NCBI RefSeq assembly: GCF_001693485.1
Contig: NZ_MAXC01000046.1
Location: forward strand, 372,001 to 436,000
Length of the DNA stretch: 64,000 nt
Direction of reading: 5' to 3'
Source: Bradyrhizobium sp. LMTR 3
GTDB lineage: Bacteria > Pseudomonadota > Alphaproteobacteria > Rhizobiales > Xanthobacteraceae
In this document: in pieces, positions 10,524 through 18,967 of the stretch
Layout of the letters: every line of letters begins with the position of its first letter
Numbering within the stretch: the first letter of the stretch is position 1
Position numbers and translations under genes: made by a program
The notes under the pieces: model-generated
Told to the model about the DNA's origin: nothing
Seen by the model: only the letters and a program-made list of their open reading frames with translations
The model's database searches: none

Positions 10524-11057
10524 ATGTCACGTGTTGGCAAGCGGCCTGTGGCGATCCCGTCCGGTGTGACGGCGACCGTCGAGGGACAGACCGTCAAGGT
10601 GAAGGGGCCGAAGGGCCAGCTTCAGTTCGTCGTGCATGACGACGTCGAGGTGAAGTTCGACAAGGGCGAGGTCAAGGTCGCGCCGAAATTCAAGACCAAC
10701 CGCGCGCAGGCCATGTATGGCACCGCGCGCGCGCAGGTGGCGAACCTGGTCGAGGGTGTCACCAAGGGTTTTGAGAAGAAGCTCGAGATCACCGGCGTCG
10801 GCTATCGCGCCGCGATGCAGGGCAAGAACCTGCAGCTCGCGCTCGGCTACAGCCACGACGTGGTCTATGCGATCCCGGAAGGCATCACCATCGCGGTGCC
10901 GAAGCCGACCGAGATCACGATTTCGGGCACCGATTCCCAGCGCGTCGGGCAGGTCGCCGCCGAGATCCGCGCCTACCGTCCGCCGGAGCCCTACAAGGGC
11001 AAGGGCGTGAAGTACGCCAACGAATTCATCTTCCGCAAGGAAGGCAAGAAGAAGTAA
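10524..11057 (+). CDS. rplF: 50S ribosomal protein L6
   Basis: Factor-binding-site protein near the sarcin-ricin loop. It has 177 residues from ATG 10524 (MSRVGKRPVAIPSGVTATVEG); upstream in-frame codons overlap rpsH and are rejected. The family signature near the C-terminus is RPPEPYKGKGVKYANE. RBS AGGAAGG. Confidence 0.98.
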   Translation: MSRVGKRPVAIPSGVTATVEGQTVKVKGPKGQLQFVVHDDVEVKFDKGEVKVAPKFKTNRAQAMYGTARAQVANLVEGVTKGFEKKLEITGVGYRAAMQGKNLQLALGYSHDVVYAIPEGITIAVPKPTEITISGTDSQRVGQVAAEIRAYRPPEPYKGKGVKYANEFIFRKEGKKK

Positions 11058-11068
11058 CGGAGCCGGTC

Positions 11069-11428
11069 ATGTCACTCAAGGTCACGAATGCCCGGCGCAA
11101 ACAGCGCGTGCGCAACTCGCTGCGCCGGTCCGCCAATGGACGCCCGCGTCTGTCGGTGTTCCGGTCGTCGAAGCACATCTACGCCCAGGTCATCGACGAC
11201 CTGAAGGGCGAGACGCTGGCTTCCGCCTCGTCGCTGGAAAAGACCATGCGCGAGGCCGGCAACACCGGCGCCAACATCGATGCGGCCAAGGCCGTCGGCA
11301 AGCTGCTGGCGGAACGCGCCGTGAAGAACGGCGTCAAGGAAGTGGTGTTCGATCGCGGCAGCTATCTCTACCACGGGCGCGTCAAGGCGCTCGCGGACGC
11401 CGCCCGCGAAAGCGGACTGAGCTTCTAA
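11069..11428 (+). CDS. rplR: 50S ribosomal protein L18
   Basis: 5S rRNA-binding protein of the central protuberance. It has 119 residues: basic N-terminus (NARRKQRVRNSLRRSANGRPRL), SVFRSSKHIYAQVIDD and the C-terminal FDRGSYLYHGRVKALADAARESGL. Spaced 11 bases from rplF. Confidence 0.98.
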   Translation: MSLKVTNARRKQRVRNSLRRSANGRPRLSVFRSSKHIYAQVIDDLKGETLASASSLEKTMREAGNTGANIDAAKAVGKLLAERAVKNGVKEVVFDRGSYLYHGRVKALADAARESGLSF

Positions 11429-11490
11429 CGAAACGGTTTTGGATAATTACGAGGACAGGGGCTTTCTTCCCCTAAAGATTGGAAAACACC

Positions 11491-12066
11491 ATGGCAGGTG
11501 AACGCGAACGCGGCGGACGCGAACGGAGCAGGGATCGCGAGGAGCGCGACAGCGAGTTCGTCGACAAGCTCGTCCACATCAATCGCGTGGCGAAGGTCGT
11601 CAAGGGCGGCAAGCGCTTCGGCTTTGCGGCGCTGGTCGTCATCGGCGACCAGAAGGGCCGGGTCGGTTTCGGCCACGGCAAGGCGCGCGAAGTGCCCGAG
11701 GCGATCCGCAAGGCGACCGAGTCGGCCAAGCGCAACCTGACGCGGGTGGCGCTGCGCGAAGGCCGCACGCTGCATCACGACATCGCCGGCCGTCACGGCG
11801 CCGGCCGCGTCTACCTGCGCGCCGCTCCGGCCGGTACCGGCATCATCGCCGGCGGCCCGATGCGCGCGGTGTTCGAGACGCTCGGCATCCAGGACGTGGT
11901 GGCGAAGTCGATCGGCTCGTCGAATCCCTACAACATGGTTCGCGCGACCTTCGACGCGCTGAAGCATCAGGATTCGCCGCGTTCGGTTGCGGCACGCCGC
12001 AACATCAAGGTGTCCACGCTGCAATCGCGCCGCGTCGGCGGCGACGCCGAAGTGGTGGCTGAATAA
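11491..12066 (+). CDS. rpsE: 30S ribosomal protein S5
   Basis: Accuracy-related small-subunit protein. It has 191 residues from ATG 11491. The N-terminus is a charged Arg/Glu-rich extension (MAGERERGGRERSRDREE), longer than in E. coli and usual in alphaproteobacteria. Conserved core: VVKGGKRFGFAALVVIGDQKGRVGFGHGKAREVPEAIRKA. A TTG four codons upstream is an unlikely alternative. Confidence 0.98.
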   Translation: MAGERERGGRERSRDREERDSEFVDKLVHINRVAKVVKGGKRFGFAALVVIGDQKGRVGFGHGKAREVPEAIRKATESAKRNLTRVALREGRTLHHDIAGRHGAGRVYLRAAPAGTGIIAGGPMRAVFETLGIQDVVAKSIGSSNPYNMVRATFDALKHQDSPRSVAARRNIKVSTLQSRRVGGDAEVVAE

Positions 12067-12103
12067 CCGGCGCGAATTTCAAGCGCTCTTTGGAGTTAAG
12101 ACG

Positions 12104-12298
12104 ATGGCCAAGGCCGCAAAGACGATCAAGGTCGAGCAGACCGGCAGCGCGATCCGCCGCCACCACTCGCAGCGTTCGACGCTGATCGGCCTCAAGCTCA
12201 ACAAGATCGGCCGGGTTGCCGAGCTGCAGGACACCCCTGAAGTTCGCGGCATGATCAGCAAGGTTCAACATCTCGTCCGCATCGTCGGCGAGAAGTAA
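12104..12298 (+). CDS. rpmD: 50S ribosomal protein L30
   Basis: Small large-subunit protein of 64 residues from ATG 12104 (MAKAAKTIKVEQTGSAIRRH). The segment QRSTLIGLKLNKIGRVAELQDTPEVRGMI is the L30 signature. Upstream in-frame codons overlap rpsE and are rejected. RBS is TGGAG, ten bases upstream. Confidence 0.97.
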   Translation: MAKAAKTIKVEQTGSAIRRHHSQRSTLIGLKLNKIGRVAELQDTPEVRGMISKVQHLVRIVGEK

Positions 12299-12314
12299 GT
12301 AAGGAGACAGGGCG

Positions 12315-12800
12315 ATGAAGCTCAGCGATATCGCCGACAACGCCGGCTCGCGCAAAAAGCGCATGCGCGTCGGCCGTGGCATCGGTTCCGGCAAGGGCAA
12401 GACTTCGGGCCGCGGCGGCAAGGGCCAGACCGCGCGCTCGGGCGTGCGCATCAAGGGCTTCGAGGGCGGCCAGATGCCGCTGCATCGGCGCCTGCCGAAG
12501 CGCGGCTTCAACAACATCTTCCGGCTCGACTTTGCCGAGATCAATCTCGACCGGCTGCAGGAGGCGATCGACGCCAAGCTGGTCGACACCAAGGAAACCG
12601 TGACCGTCGAGTCGCTGGTGAAGGCTGGCGTGATCCGCCGTGCCAAGGACGGCCTGCGGCTGCTCGGCCGTGGCGAACTTAAGGCCAAGCTTGCGATCGA
12701 GGTGCACGGCGCCTCGAAATCCGCGGTTGCGGCGGTCGAGAAGGCCGGCGGCACGGTGAAGATCCTGGCCCCGGCCAAGAAGGAAGGCGAGGCGGCGTAA
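12315..12800 (+). CDS. rplO: 50S ribosomal protein L15
   Basis: Late-assembly protein of the large subunit. It has 161 residues with the glycine-rich N-terminal extension RVGRGIGSGKGKTSGRGGKGQTAR and GGQMPLHRRLPKRGF. RBS AAGGAGA. It precedes secY, as is universal in spc operons. Confidence 0.98.
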   Translation: MKLSDIADNAGSRKKRMRVGRGIGSGKGKTSGRGGKGQTARSGVRIKGFEGGQMPLHRRLPKRGFNNIFRLDFAEINLDRLQEAIDAKLVDTKETVTVESLVKAGVIRRAKDGLRLLGRGELKAKLAIEVHGASKSAVAAVEKAGGTVKILAPAKKEGEAA

Positions 12801-12809
12801 CATCTGCGT

Positions 12810-12833
12810 CATGCCCGCCTGATCGCGGGCATG
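12810..12833 (+). other. perfect hairpin between rplO and secY
   Basis: Nine-base arms CATGCCCGC (12810-12818) and GCGGGCATG (12825-12833) enclose the six-base loop CTGATC. No T-tract follows, so it is not a classical terminator. It could be an attenuator, a processing site or a repeat fragment in the 135-base rplO-secY spacer. The structure is seen directly; the function is inferred. Confidence 0.5.
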
Positions 12834-12935
12834 GACCAGTGGACTTATCGAAGCCGCGCACCAAATAATGTCCGGCGTCTACCGATTGCCCGCGAAGGGG
12901 CGTCGGCCTGGGAGGCGGCGGGAGAAAGCCTGAAC

Positions 12936-14267
12936 ATGGTCTCAGCAGCAGAACAACTTGCGGCAAACCTCAATTTCGGCGCTTTGGCCAAAGCCGACGA
13001 ACTGAAGAAGCGCATCTGGTTTACGCTGGGTGCGCTGCTTGTTTATCGGCTCGGCACCTATATCCCGCTGCCCGGCATCGATCCCGCGGCCTGGGAGCAG
13101 GTGTTCAAGTCGCAGGCCGGCGGCATTCTCGGCATGTTCAACATGTTCGCCGGCGGCGGCATCAACCGCATGGCGATCTTCGCGCTGAACATCATGCCGT
13201 ACATCTCGGCATCGATCATCATCCAGCTTCTGACGACGGTATCGCCCAAGCTCGAAGCCTTGAAGAAGGAAGGCGAGGCGGGCCGCAAGACCCTGAACCA
13301 GTATACCCGCTACCTCACGGTGATCCTCGCCACGTTCCAGGCCTACGGCATCGCGATCGGACTTCAGGGCGCCGGCAACGTGGTCAGCGAGCCCGGGATG
13401 TTCTTCCTGATTTCCACCACGATCACGCTGACCGGCGGCACCATGTTCCTGATGTGGCTCGGCGAGCAGATCACCTCGCGCGGCATCGGTAACGGCATTT
13501 CGCTGATCATTCTGGCCGGCATCGTTGCCGAGTTGCCCTCGGCGCTCGCCAACATGCTCGAATTGGGACGCCAGGGCGCGCTCTCGACCGGCTTGATCCT
13601 GATCGTGATCGTGATGGCGGTCGCCGTGATCGCCTTCATCGTGTTCATGGAGCGCGCGCAGCGCAGGCTTCTGATCCAGTATCCGAAGCGCCAGGTCGGC
13701 AACAAGATGTTCGAGGGGCAGTCCTCGCATCTGCCGCTCAAGCTCAACACCTCGGGCGTCATTCCGCCGATCTTCGCCTCGTCGCTGCTCTTGCTGCCGG
13801 CGACGGTTGCGAACTTCAACGCCGGCAGGGGGCCGGAGTGGTTCCAGTGGCTCAACACCCAGCTCAGCCACGGCCGTCCGCTGTTCCTGTTCCTCTATCT
13901 GGCGCTGATCGTGTTCTTCGCCTTCTTCTACACCGCGATCGTGTTCAACCCGACCGAGACCGCCGACAATCTGAAGAAGCACGGCGGCTTCATTCCCGGT
14001 ATCCGCCCGGGCGAGCGCACCGCCGAATATATCGATTACGTGCTGTCGCGCATCACGGTGCTGGGCGCGATCTATCTGGCGATCGTGTGTCTGATTCCCG
14101 AAATCCTGATTTCCTATGCCTCGGTGCCGTTTTATTTCGGCGGAACCTCGCTTCTGATCGTCGTCAGCGTGACCATGGATACGGTGGCGCAGGTGCAGGG
14201 TTATCTGTTGGCCCATCAGTATGAGGGGCTGATCCGGAAATCCAAGCTGAGGGGCCGTCGCCGCTAA
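12936..14267 (+). CDS. secY: preprotein translocase subunit SecY
   Basis: Channel subunit of the inner-membrane Sec translocon. It has 443 residues and ten predicted membrane segments. The start chosen is ATG 12936 (MVSAAEQLAANLNFGALAKADELKKRIWFTLG); longer in-frame starts would encode an unfamiliar leader. Conserved: FNMFAGGGINRMAIFALNIMPYISASIIIQLL, the GNGISLIILAGI segment, the cytoplasmic loop with NPTETADNLKKHGGFIPGIRPGERTAEYI, and the C-terminal YLLAHQYEGLIRKSKLRGRRR. Confidence 0.98.
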   Translation: MVSAAEQLAANLNFGALAKADELKKRIWFTLGALLVYRLGTYIPLPGIDPAAWEQVFKSQAGGILGMFNMFAGGGINRMAIFALNIMPYISASIIIQLLTTVSPKLEALKKEGEAGRKTLNQYTRYLTVILATFQAYGIAIGLQGAGNVVSEPGMFFLISTTITLTGGTMFLMWLGEQITSRGIGNGISLIILAGIVAELPSALANMLELGRQGALSTGLILIVIVMAVAVIAFIVFMERAQRRLLIQYPKRQVGNKMFEGQSSHLPLKLNTSGVIPPIFASSLLLLPATVANFNAGRGPEWFQWLNTQLSHGRPLFLFLYLALIVFFAFFYTAIVFNPTETADNLKKHGGFIPGIRPGERTAEYIDYVLSRITVLGAIYLAIVCLIPEILISYASVPFYFGGTSLLIVVSVTMDTVAQVQGYLLAHQYEGLIRKSKLRGRRR

Positions 14268-14336
14268 CCAGCGGACCGCTCTGAAATTCAATACAAGGTG
14301 TGCGGTTTCGCTCACCAAGCCGGGGGGCGAGTAGTC

Positions 14337-15191
14337 ATGAGATTGATCCTTTTGGGACCGCCGGGGTCGGGGAAGGGTACCCAGGCACAGCGGCTGGTGC
14401 AGCGCTATGGGATTGTGCAGCTCTCGACCGGCGAGATGCTGCGCGCGGCTGTGGCCGCCGAGACGCCGGTCGGGTTGAAGGCCAAGGACCTCATGGCAAA
14501 CGGTCAGCTTGTGCCTGATGACGTCGTAGTCGGAATCATTTCTGACAGGATCGATCAACCGGACGCGGCCAAGGGCTTCGTCCTCGATGGGTTCCCGCGC
14601 ACGGTGCCGCAGGCGGAGGCGCTGGATGATCTCCTAAAGAAAAAGCATCTCAGGCTCGACGCGGTGGTCGAACTGCGCGTCAATGAGAGCGCGCTGCTGC
14701 AGCGCGTCGAAACCCGCGTCGCCGAGATGCTGGCGCGCGGCGAGGAGGTGCGTGTTGACGACACGCCGGAAGTGCTGACCAAACGGCTCGCTGCCTACCG
14801 GTCGCAGACCGAGCCGCTGATTCACTACTATTCCGAGCGGCGGAAGCTCGCGACCGTCGACGGGATGATGACCATCGAGCAGGTAACCCGGGAGGTTAAC
14901 CGGATCCTCTCCGCTGTCGGCGCGCTGGAACCCAAGGTGGCGCCGGCCCGGAAGGCCAAGGCACGGAAGACCGCCAAGCCTGCAGGCAAAAAGGCTGCCA
15001 AAACCGCCAAGAAGGCCGTCAAAACGGCGCGTAAGGCCGCCAAACCGGCCTCCAGGGGAACCAAAACGGCTGGTAACAAGAAGGCTGCTCGGAAGGCCGT
15101 TTCGGCGGCCAGAGGCCGAGGGGGCGCAAGCGCCCAAAAAACCGTCCGGAAAGCGGCCAAAAAGGTCACGAAAAAGCGAGCTAAGCGATAG
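14337..15191 (+). CDS. adk: adenylate kinase with histone-H1-like C-terminal tail
   Basis: Catalyses ATP + AMP to 2 ADP. The start is ATG 14337 (MRLILLGPPGSGKGTQAQRL), 284 residues. Residues 1-200 are a normal short-LID adenylate kinase: P-loop GPPGSGKGT at 7-15, LSTGEMLR, VLDGFPRT, a LID without the zinc cysteines, then DDTPEVLTKRLAAY. From about residue 202 to the end follow some 80 residues of almost only Lys, Ala, Arg, Thr, Pro and Gly (repeated AAKKA/TARKA blocks, ending KKRAKR), like the AlgP/histone H1 C-terminal domain. The tail roughly adds 40 percent to the family length. It stays in frame with the kinase. Confidence 0.96.
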   Translation: MRLILLGPPGSGKGTQAQRLVQRYGIVQLSTGEMLRAAVAAETPVGLKAKDLMANGQLVPDDVVVGIISDRIDQPDAAKGFVLDGFPRTVPQAEALDDLLKKKHLRLDAVVELRVNESALLQRVETRVAEMLARGEEVRVDDTPEVLTKRLAAYRSQTEPLIHYYSERRKLATVDGMMTIEQVTREVNRILSAVGALEPKVAPARKAKARKTAKPAGKKAAKTAKKAVKTARKAAKPASRGTKTAGNKKAARKAVSAARGRGGASAQKTVRKAAKKVTKKRAKR

Positions 15192-15197
15192 AGGCGG

Positions 15198-15226
15198 TTG
15201 ACGAAACCGAGTTGAATCCTTTAATA
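15198..15226 (+). promoter_or_regulatory. candidate sigma-70-type promoter before rpsM
   Basis: TTGACG at 15198-15203, a 17-base spacer, then TTAATA at 15221-15226. It sits in the 184-base adk-rpsM gap, the longest spacer inside this ribosomal gene block after position 3160, and could start the rpsM-rpsK-rpoA-rplQ (alpha) transcript. Sequence match only. Confidence 0.4.
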
Positions 15227-15375
15227 AGCCCCGCATCCAAGTCGGATAGTTTTTTGACGATGCCGGGCCCCGAAAGAGATGAGGGGAGGGCGTCGTGTTC
15301 GCGTTTGCGGACACCTGCCCGAGTTAGCAAGAACACAGCCCGATCCATGAGGGATCGGCGACAGGAGAGAAGTCC

Positions 15376-15744
15376 GTGGCCCGTATTGCCGGCGTGAATA
15401 TCCCGACCAACAAGCGCGTTCTGATCGCGCTCCAGTACATCCATGGCATCGGCCAGAAGAACGCGTCCGAGATCATGGAGAAGGTCAAGATCCCGGCTGA
15501 TCGTCGCGTCAGCCAGTTGAGCGACCAGGAAGTCCTGCAGATCCGCGAAGTCATCGACCGCGACTATCTCGTCGAAGGCGACCTTCGGCGCGAGACCGGC
15601 ATCAACATCAAGCGCCTGATGGACCTCGGCTGCTATCGCGGCCTGCGTCATCGCCGCGGCCTTCCGGTACGCGGTCAACGCACCCACACCAATGCGCGCA
15701 CGCGCAAGGGCCCGGCCAAGTCGATCGCCGGCAAGAAGAAGTAA
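15376..15744 (+). CDS. rpsM: 30S ribosomal protein S13
   Basis: Head protein contacting tRNAs and bridging to the large subunit. It has 122 residues and starts with GTG 15376 (MARIAGVNIPTNKRVLIALQYIHGIG) behind the purine-rich AGGAGAGAAG. The C-terminal LPVRGQRTHTNARTRKGP is the family signature. Confidence 0.98.
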   Translation: MARIAGVNIPTNKRVLIALQYIHGIGQKNASEIMEKVKIPADRRVSQLSDQEVLQIREVIDRDYLVEGDLRRETGINIKRLMDLGCYRGLRHRRGLPVRGQRTHTNARTRKGPAKSIAGKKK

Positions 15745-15747
15745 TTA

Positions 15748-15813
15748 AGCGAATAGCGAATGGGGAGTAGCGAATGGTTCTATTCGCCGTTCGCCACTCA
15801 CCATTCACCTCTT
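15748..15813. repeat. palindromic intergenic repeat, 'GCGAATGG' family, copy 2 (rpsM-rpsK spacer)
   Basis: GCGAATAGCGAATGGGGAGTAGCG on one side and CTATTCGCCGTTCGCC / ACCATTCACC on the other form an imperfect inverted repeat directly after the rpsM stop. The building blocks match copies at 3160-3227 and 17411-17481. Confidence 0.75.
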
Positions 15814-15869
15814 AGGTGTAGCCGCTGGCAGTACGGCGGCGTTTGAGATCACAGGAAGGTTTTAAGGTA

Positions 15870-16259
15870 ATGGGCAAGGAAGCCACCCGCGTCCGCCGTC
15901 GCGAACGCAAGAACATCGCCTCCGGCATCGCGCACGTGAATTCGTCCTTCAACAACACGACCATCACCATCACCGACGCGCAGGGCAACACCATTGCCTG
16001 GTCCTCGGCCGGCACGATGGGCTTCAAGGGCTCCCGCAAGTCGACCCCCTATGCCGCGCAGGTCGCGGCCGAAGACGTTTCCAAGAAGGCGCAGGAACAC
16101 GGCATGCGCACGCTGGAAGTGGAAGTTGCCGGCCCCGGTTCGGGCCGCGAATCGGCGCTTCGCGCGCTGCAGGCTGCGGGCTTCACCGTCACATCTATCC
16201 GCGACGTGACCACGATCCCGCACAATGGTTGCCGTCCGCGCAAGCGCCGGCGCGTTTGA
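15870..16259 (+). CDS. rpsK: 30S ribosomal protein S11
   Basis: Platform protein near the mRNA exit site. It has 129 residues from ATG 15870 (MGKEATRVRRRERKNIASG), with RBS AGGAAGG upstream. Conserved: AHVNSSFNNTTITITDAQGN, FKGSRKSTPYAAQ, GPGSGRESALRALQAAG and the C-terminal DVTTIPHNGCRPRKRRRV. Confidence 0.98.
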   Translation: MGKEATRVRRRERKNIASGIAHVNSSFNNTTITITDAQGNTIAWSSAGTMGFKGSRKSTPYAAQVAAEDVSKKAQEHGMRTLEVEVAGPGSGRESALRALQAAGFTVTSIRDVTTIPHNGCRPRKRRRV

Positions 16260-16390
16260 TATCTGGTCGCGGGCGGTTATGCCGCTCGCGATTGCTTTTG
16301 GAATTTTCCGCGGACTGATCCGCGATCTCCAACGCCAGTGATCTGAAGGCAGATCGACTGGCCGGTCTATTGACCCGAAGGGGTGACAAA

Positions 16391-17410
16391 GTGACGATCC
16401 AGAAAAATTGGCAAGAACTTATTCGACCGAACAAGCTGCAGGTAACGCCGGGCGGCGATGCGACCCGGTTTGCGACCGTCGTCGCCGAGCCGCTCGAGCG
16501 CGGTTTCGGCCAGACGCTCGGTAACGCGCTGCGCCGCATCCTGTTGTCGTCGTTGCAGGGCGCCGCCGTGCAGTCGGTGCACATCGACGGCGTGCTGCAC
16601 GAGTTCTCCTCGATCGCGGGCGTTCGCGAGGACGTCACCGACATCGTGCTCAACATCAAGGACATCTCGATCAAGATGCAGGGCGAGGGCCCCAAGCGCA
16701 TGGTCGTGAAGAAGTCGGGTCCGGGCGTCGTCACCGCCGGCGACATCCAGACCGTCGGCGACATCGTGGTGCTCAATCCCGAGCTGCAGATCTGCACGCT
16801 GGACGAGGGCGCTGAAATCCGCATGGAGTTCACGGTCGCCGCCGGCAAGGGCTACGTCGCCGCCGAGCGCAACCGGCCCGAGGATGCGCCGATCGGCCTG
16901 ATCCCGGTCGACAGCCTGTTCTCGCCCGTGCGCAAGGTCTCCTACAAGGTCGAGAACACCCGCGAGGGCCAGATTCTCGACTACGACAAGCTGACCATGA
17001 CGATCGAGACCAACGGCGCGATCTCGCCGGAGGACGCGGTGGCCTATGCCGCGCGCATCCTGCAGGATCAGCTCAACGTGTTCGTGAACTTCGAAGAGCC
17101 GCGCAAGGAAGTCGCGCAGGAGATCATCCCCGATCTCGCCTTCAACCCGGCGTTCCTCAAGAAGGTCGACGAGCTCGAGTTGTCGGTGCGTTCGGCAAAC
17201 TGCCTGAAGAACGACAACATCGTCTATATCGGCGACCTCGTGCAGAAGTCGGAAGCGGAAATGCTCCGCACGCCGAACTTCGGCCGCAAGTCGCTGAACG
17301 AGATCAAGGAAGTGCTGGCCCAGATGGGTCTGCATCTCGGCATGGAAGTGCCGGGCTGGCCGCCGGAGAACATCGACGAGCTCGCCAAGCGCTTCGAGGA
17401 TCATTACTGA
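16391..17410 (+). CDS. rpoA: RNA polymerase alpha subunit
   Basis: Scaffold subunit of RNA polymerase. The start chosen is GTG 16391 behind AAGGGG, giving MTIQKNWQELIRPNKLQ and 339 residues; a TTG at 16370 would add seven residues. The N-terminal assembly domain contains FGQTLGNALRRILLSSLQG. The C-terminal promoter/activator-binding domain (about residues 250-325) carries SVRSANCLKNDNI and RTPNFGRKSLNEIKEVL. Confidence 0.98.
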   Translation: MTIQKNWQELIRPNKLQVTPGGDATRFATVVAEPLERGFGQTLGNALRRILLSSLQGAAVQSVHIDGVLHEFSSIAGVREDVTDIVLNIKDISIKMQGEGPKRMVVKKSGPGVVTAGDIQTVGDIVVLNPELQICTLDEGAEIRMEFTVAAGKGYVAAERNRPEDAPIGLIPVDSLFSPVRKVSYKVENTREGQILDYDKLTMTIETNGAISPEDAVAYAARILQDQLNVFVNFEEPRKEVAQEIIPDLAFNPAFLKKVDELELSVRSANCLKNDNIVYIGDLVQKSEAEMLRTPNFGRKSLNEIKEVLAQMGLHLGMEVPGWPPENIDELAKRFEDHY

Positions 17411-17481
17411 GCGAATTGGGAGTGGCGAATAGCGAATGGGGGAGAAACTATTCGCTACTTGCCATTCGCTACTCGCCACCC
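17411..17481. repeat. palindromic intergenic repeat, 'GCGAATGG' family, copy 3 (rpoA-rplQ spacer)
   Basis: Starts at the base after the rpoA stop: GCGAATTGGGAGTGGCG and AATAGCGAATGGG face CTATTCGCTACTTGCC and ATTCGCTACTCGCCACC. The long imperfect inverted repeat matches the elements after tuf and rpsM. Confidence 0.75.
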
Positions 17482-17558
17482 AGGGCGAACGCAGGCAGCC
17501 CACCTGAGCAACAAGTCCGACGAACCGTCGCGACGAAGACAAATCAAGGAATACATCA

Positions 17559-17975
17559 ATGCGTCACGGCAAGGTTCATCGTAAGCTCAACCGAACCGCC
17601 GAGCATCGCCGCGCGATGTTCGCCAACATGTGCGCCGCGCTGATCAAGCACGAGCAGATCGTCACCACCCTGCCGAAGGCCAAGGAACTGCGCCCGATCG
17701 TCGAGAAGCTCGTTACCCTCGGCAAGAAGGGCGGGCTCGCCATGCGCCGCCAGGCAATCTCCGAGATGCGCGACAAGGATCAGGTCAAGAAGCTTTTCGA
17801 CACGCTGGCGCCCCGCTACAAGGACCGTCAGGGCGGCTATACCCGTATCATCAAGGCCGGCTTCCGCTACGGCGACAACGCCCCGATGGCCGTGATCGAA
17901 TTCGTCGACCGCGACGTCGACGCCAAGGGCCAGGATTCTGGTCCTGTGGAAGAGAAGTCCGCGGAAGCGGCGTAA
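17559..17975 (+). CDS. rplQ: 50S ribosomal protein L17
   Basis: Large-subunit protein near the tunnel exit. It has 138 residues: MRHGKVHRKLNRTAEHRRAMFANM is the signature; GGYTRIIKAGFRYGDNAPMAVIEFVDR follows. The last residues are an acidic extension. It is the last gene of the ribosomal block and is followed by a strong terminator. Confidence 0.98.
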   Translation: MRHGKVHRKLNRTAEHRRAMFANMCAALIKHEQIVTTLPKAKELRPIVEKLVTLGKKGGLAMRRQAISEMRDKDQVKKLFDTLAPRYKDRQGGYTRIIKAGFRYGDNAPMAVIEFVDRDVDAKGQDSGPVEEKSAEAA

Positions 17976-17997
17976 CTCTTCCAAATCGCAGTTTTTC

Positions 17998-18026
17998 AAA
18001 GGCGGCGCCAAAAGCGCCGCTTTTTT
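17998..18026 (+). terminator. Rho-independent terminator after rplQ
   Basis: Perfect seven-base GC stem GCGGCGC (18002-18008) / GCGCCGC (18014-18020), five-base loop CAAAA, followed by six T. It closes the ribosomal superoperon. Confidence 0.93.
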
Positions 18027-18103
18027 GTTGCCCGGCGCGCCCGCGATCGCGGCCGGCGCGTGACTTCACAGGAACGTCCCGGGCCGCCAAACGTTTGACA
18101 TCC

Positions 18104-18553
18104 ATGAGTAGAGCGTTCGTCAAGGATACCGAAGACGTCGAAGATCTGCCTGACCGGCCAATCTCCGAACTTCCGAACGACGTGACGGCTGACGGTCTCC
18201 GCCGGATCGAGCAGGCGTTGGCCGCGGCCCAGGCTGCGGCGCAATCCGCCGGCGATCGCGCGGCGCTGGCCAGCGCTCGCCGTGACTTCCGCTATTGGAA
18301 TGCTCGCCGCGCCACGGCAAGGGTGGCCCCCGTGCCATCAGACAATTCCGTCGTGCGCTTCGGTCACACCGTCACCATCGTGCGCGAGGACGACCGGCGA
18401 CAGACGTTCCGGATCGTCGGCGAAGACGAGGCCGAGCCCGCACACGGGACGATCTCGCACGGCTCGCCGCTGGCGCGCGCGCTGTTCGGCAAGGGTGTCG
18501 GCGATGTCGTTGCCATCGCAGGAGGCGAAGCGGAGATCGTCGAAATCCGGTGA
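18104..18553 (+). CDS. GreA/GreB-family (Rnk-like) elongation factor
   Basis: 149 residues from ATG 18104. The N-terminal part (MSRAFVKDTEDVEDLPDRPISELPNDVTADGL) and a short helical segment with Ala-rich repeats replace the usual Gre coiled coil. The C-terminal half (about residues 85-149: VRFGHTVTIV, FRIVGEDEAEP, GTISHGSPLARALFGKGVGDVV) is the FKBP-like GreA/GreB C-terminal domain that binds RNA polymerase. Likely acts on stalled polymerase, or like Rnk competes with Gre factors. It lies downstream of the rplQ terminator, so probably has its own promoter. Confidence 0.85.
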   Translation: MSRAFVKDTEDVEDLPDRPISELPNDVTADGLRRIEQALAAAQAAAQSAGDRAALASARRDFRYWNARRATARVAPVPSDNSVVRFGHTVTIVREDDRRQTFRIVGEDEAEPAHGTISHGSPLARALFGKGVGDVVAIAGGEAEIVEIR

Positions 18554-18580
18554 TGCGCAAACACCGTGCGCGAGGGAAGG

Positions 18581-18877
18581 ATGTCAGCCTACGCTATTTC
18601 CGAAGTCGAGATGCGTGATGCCACTGACTTCGAAAGCTATCGCAGCATAGCGGCCAAGGCGATTGCAAAGTATGGCGGCCGCTATCTCGTGCGCGGCGGC
18701 GCCGCAACTTTGATCGAAGGAGGCCCACCGCCGAAAACCATCATCGTCGTCGAATTTCCGACGATGGAGCGTTTGCGCGAATGGTACGCCTCGCCGGAAT
18801 ATGCCGAGGCGTTGAGAGTGCGGCAGGCCGCGCTGGATCGCCGTCTGGTTTTCGTCGAGGGCGTCGCGCCGGTGTAG
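18581..18877 (+). CDS. DUF1330 family protein
   Basis: 98 residues from ATG 18581, behind AGGGAAGG; a GTG at 18566 would add five residues. Shows the dimeric ferredoxin-like DUF1330 pattern: MSAYAISEVEMRDATDFESY, KYGGRYLVRGG, IIVVEFPTMERLREWYASPEYAEALRVR. The family's reaction is not known. It lies 27 bases after the Gre-like gene and may be cotranscribed. Confidence 0.85.
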   Translation: MSAYAISEVEMRDATDFESYRSIAAKAIAKYGGRYLVRGGAATLIEGGPPPKTIIVVEFPTMERLREWYASPEYAEALRVRQAALDRRLVFVEGVAPV

Positions 18878-18967
18878 GCAGCAACGAAGGCGGTCGTTCA
18901 GGCGGAACAAGGACGCTCAGAAACCGTTTTTCCTGATGCCGCGCTGATGCGGCTTGAGGAGGACCCG

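Noticed and set aside
12942..14558. Long - strand frame opposite secY and adk
   Set aside because: Antisense shadow of GC-rich coding sequence; composition (many His, Asp, Arg, Gln) and no family match.
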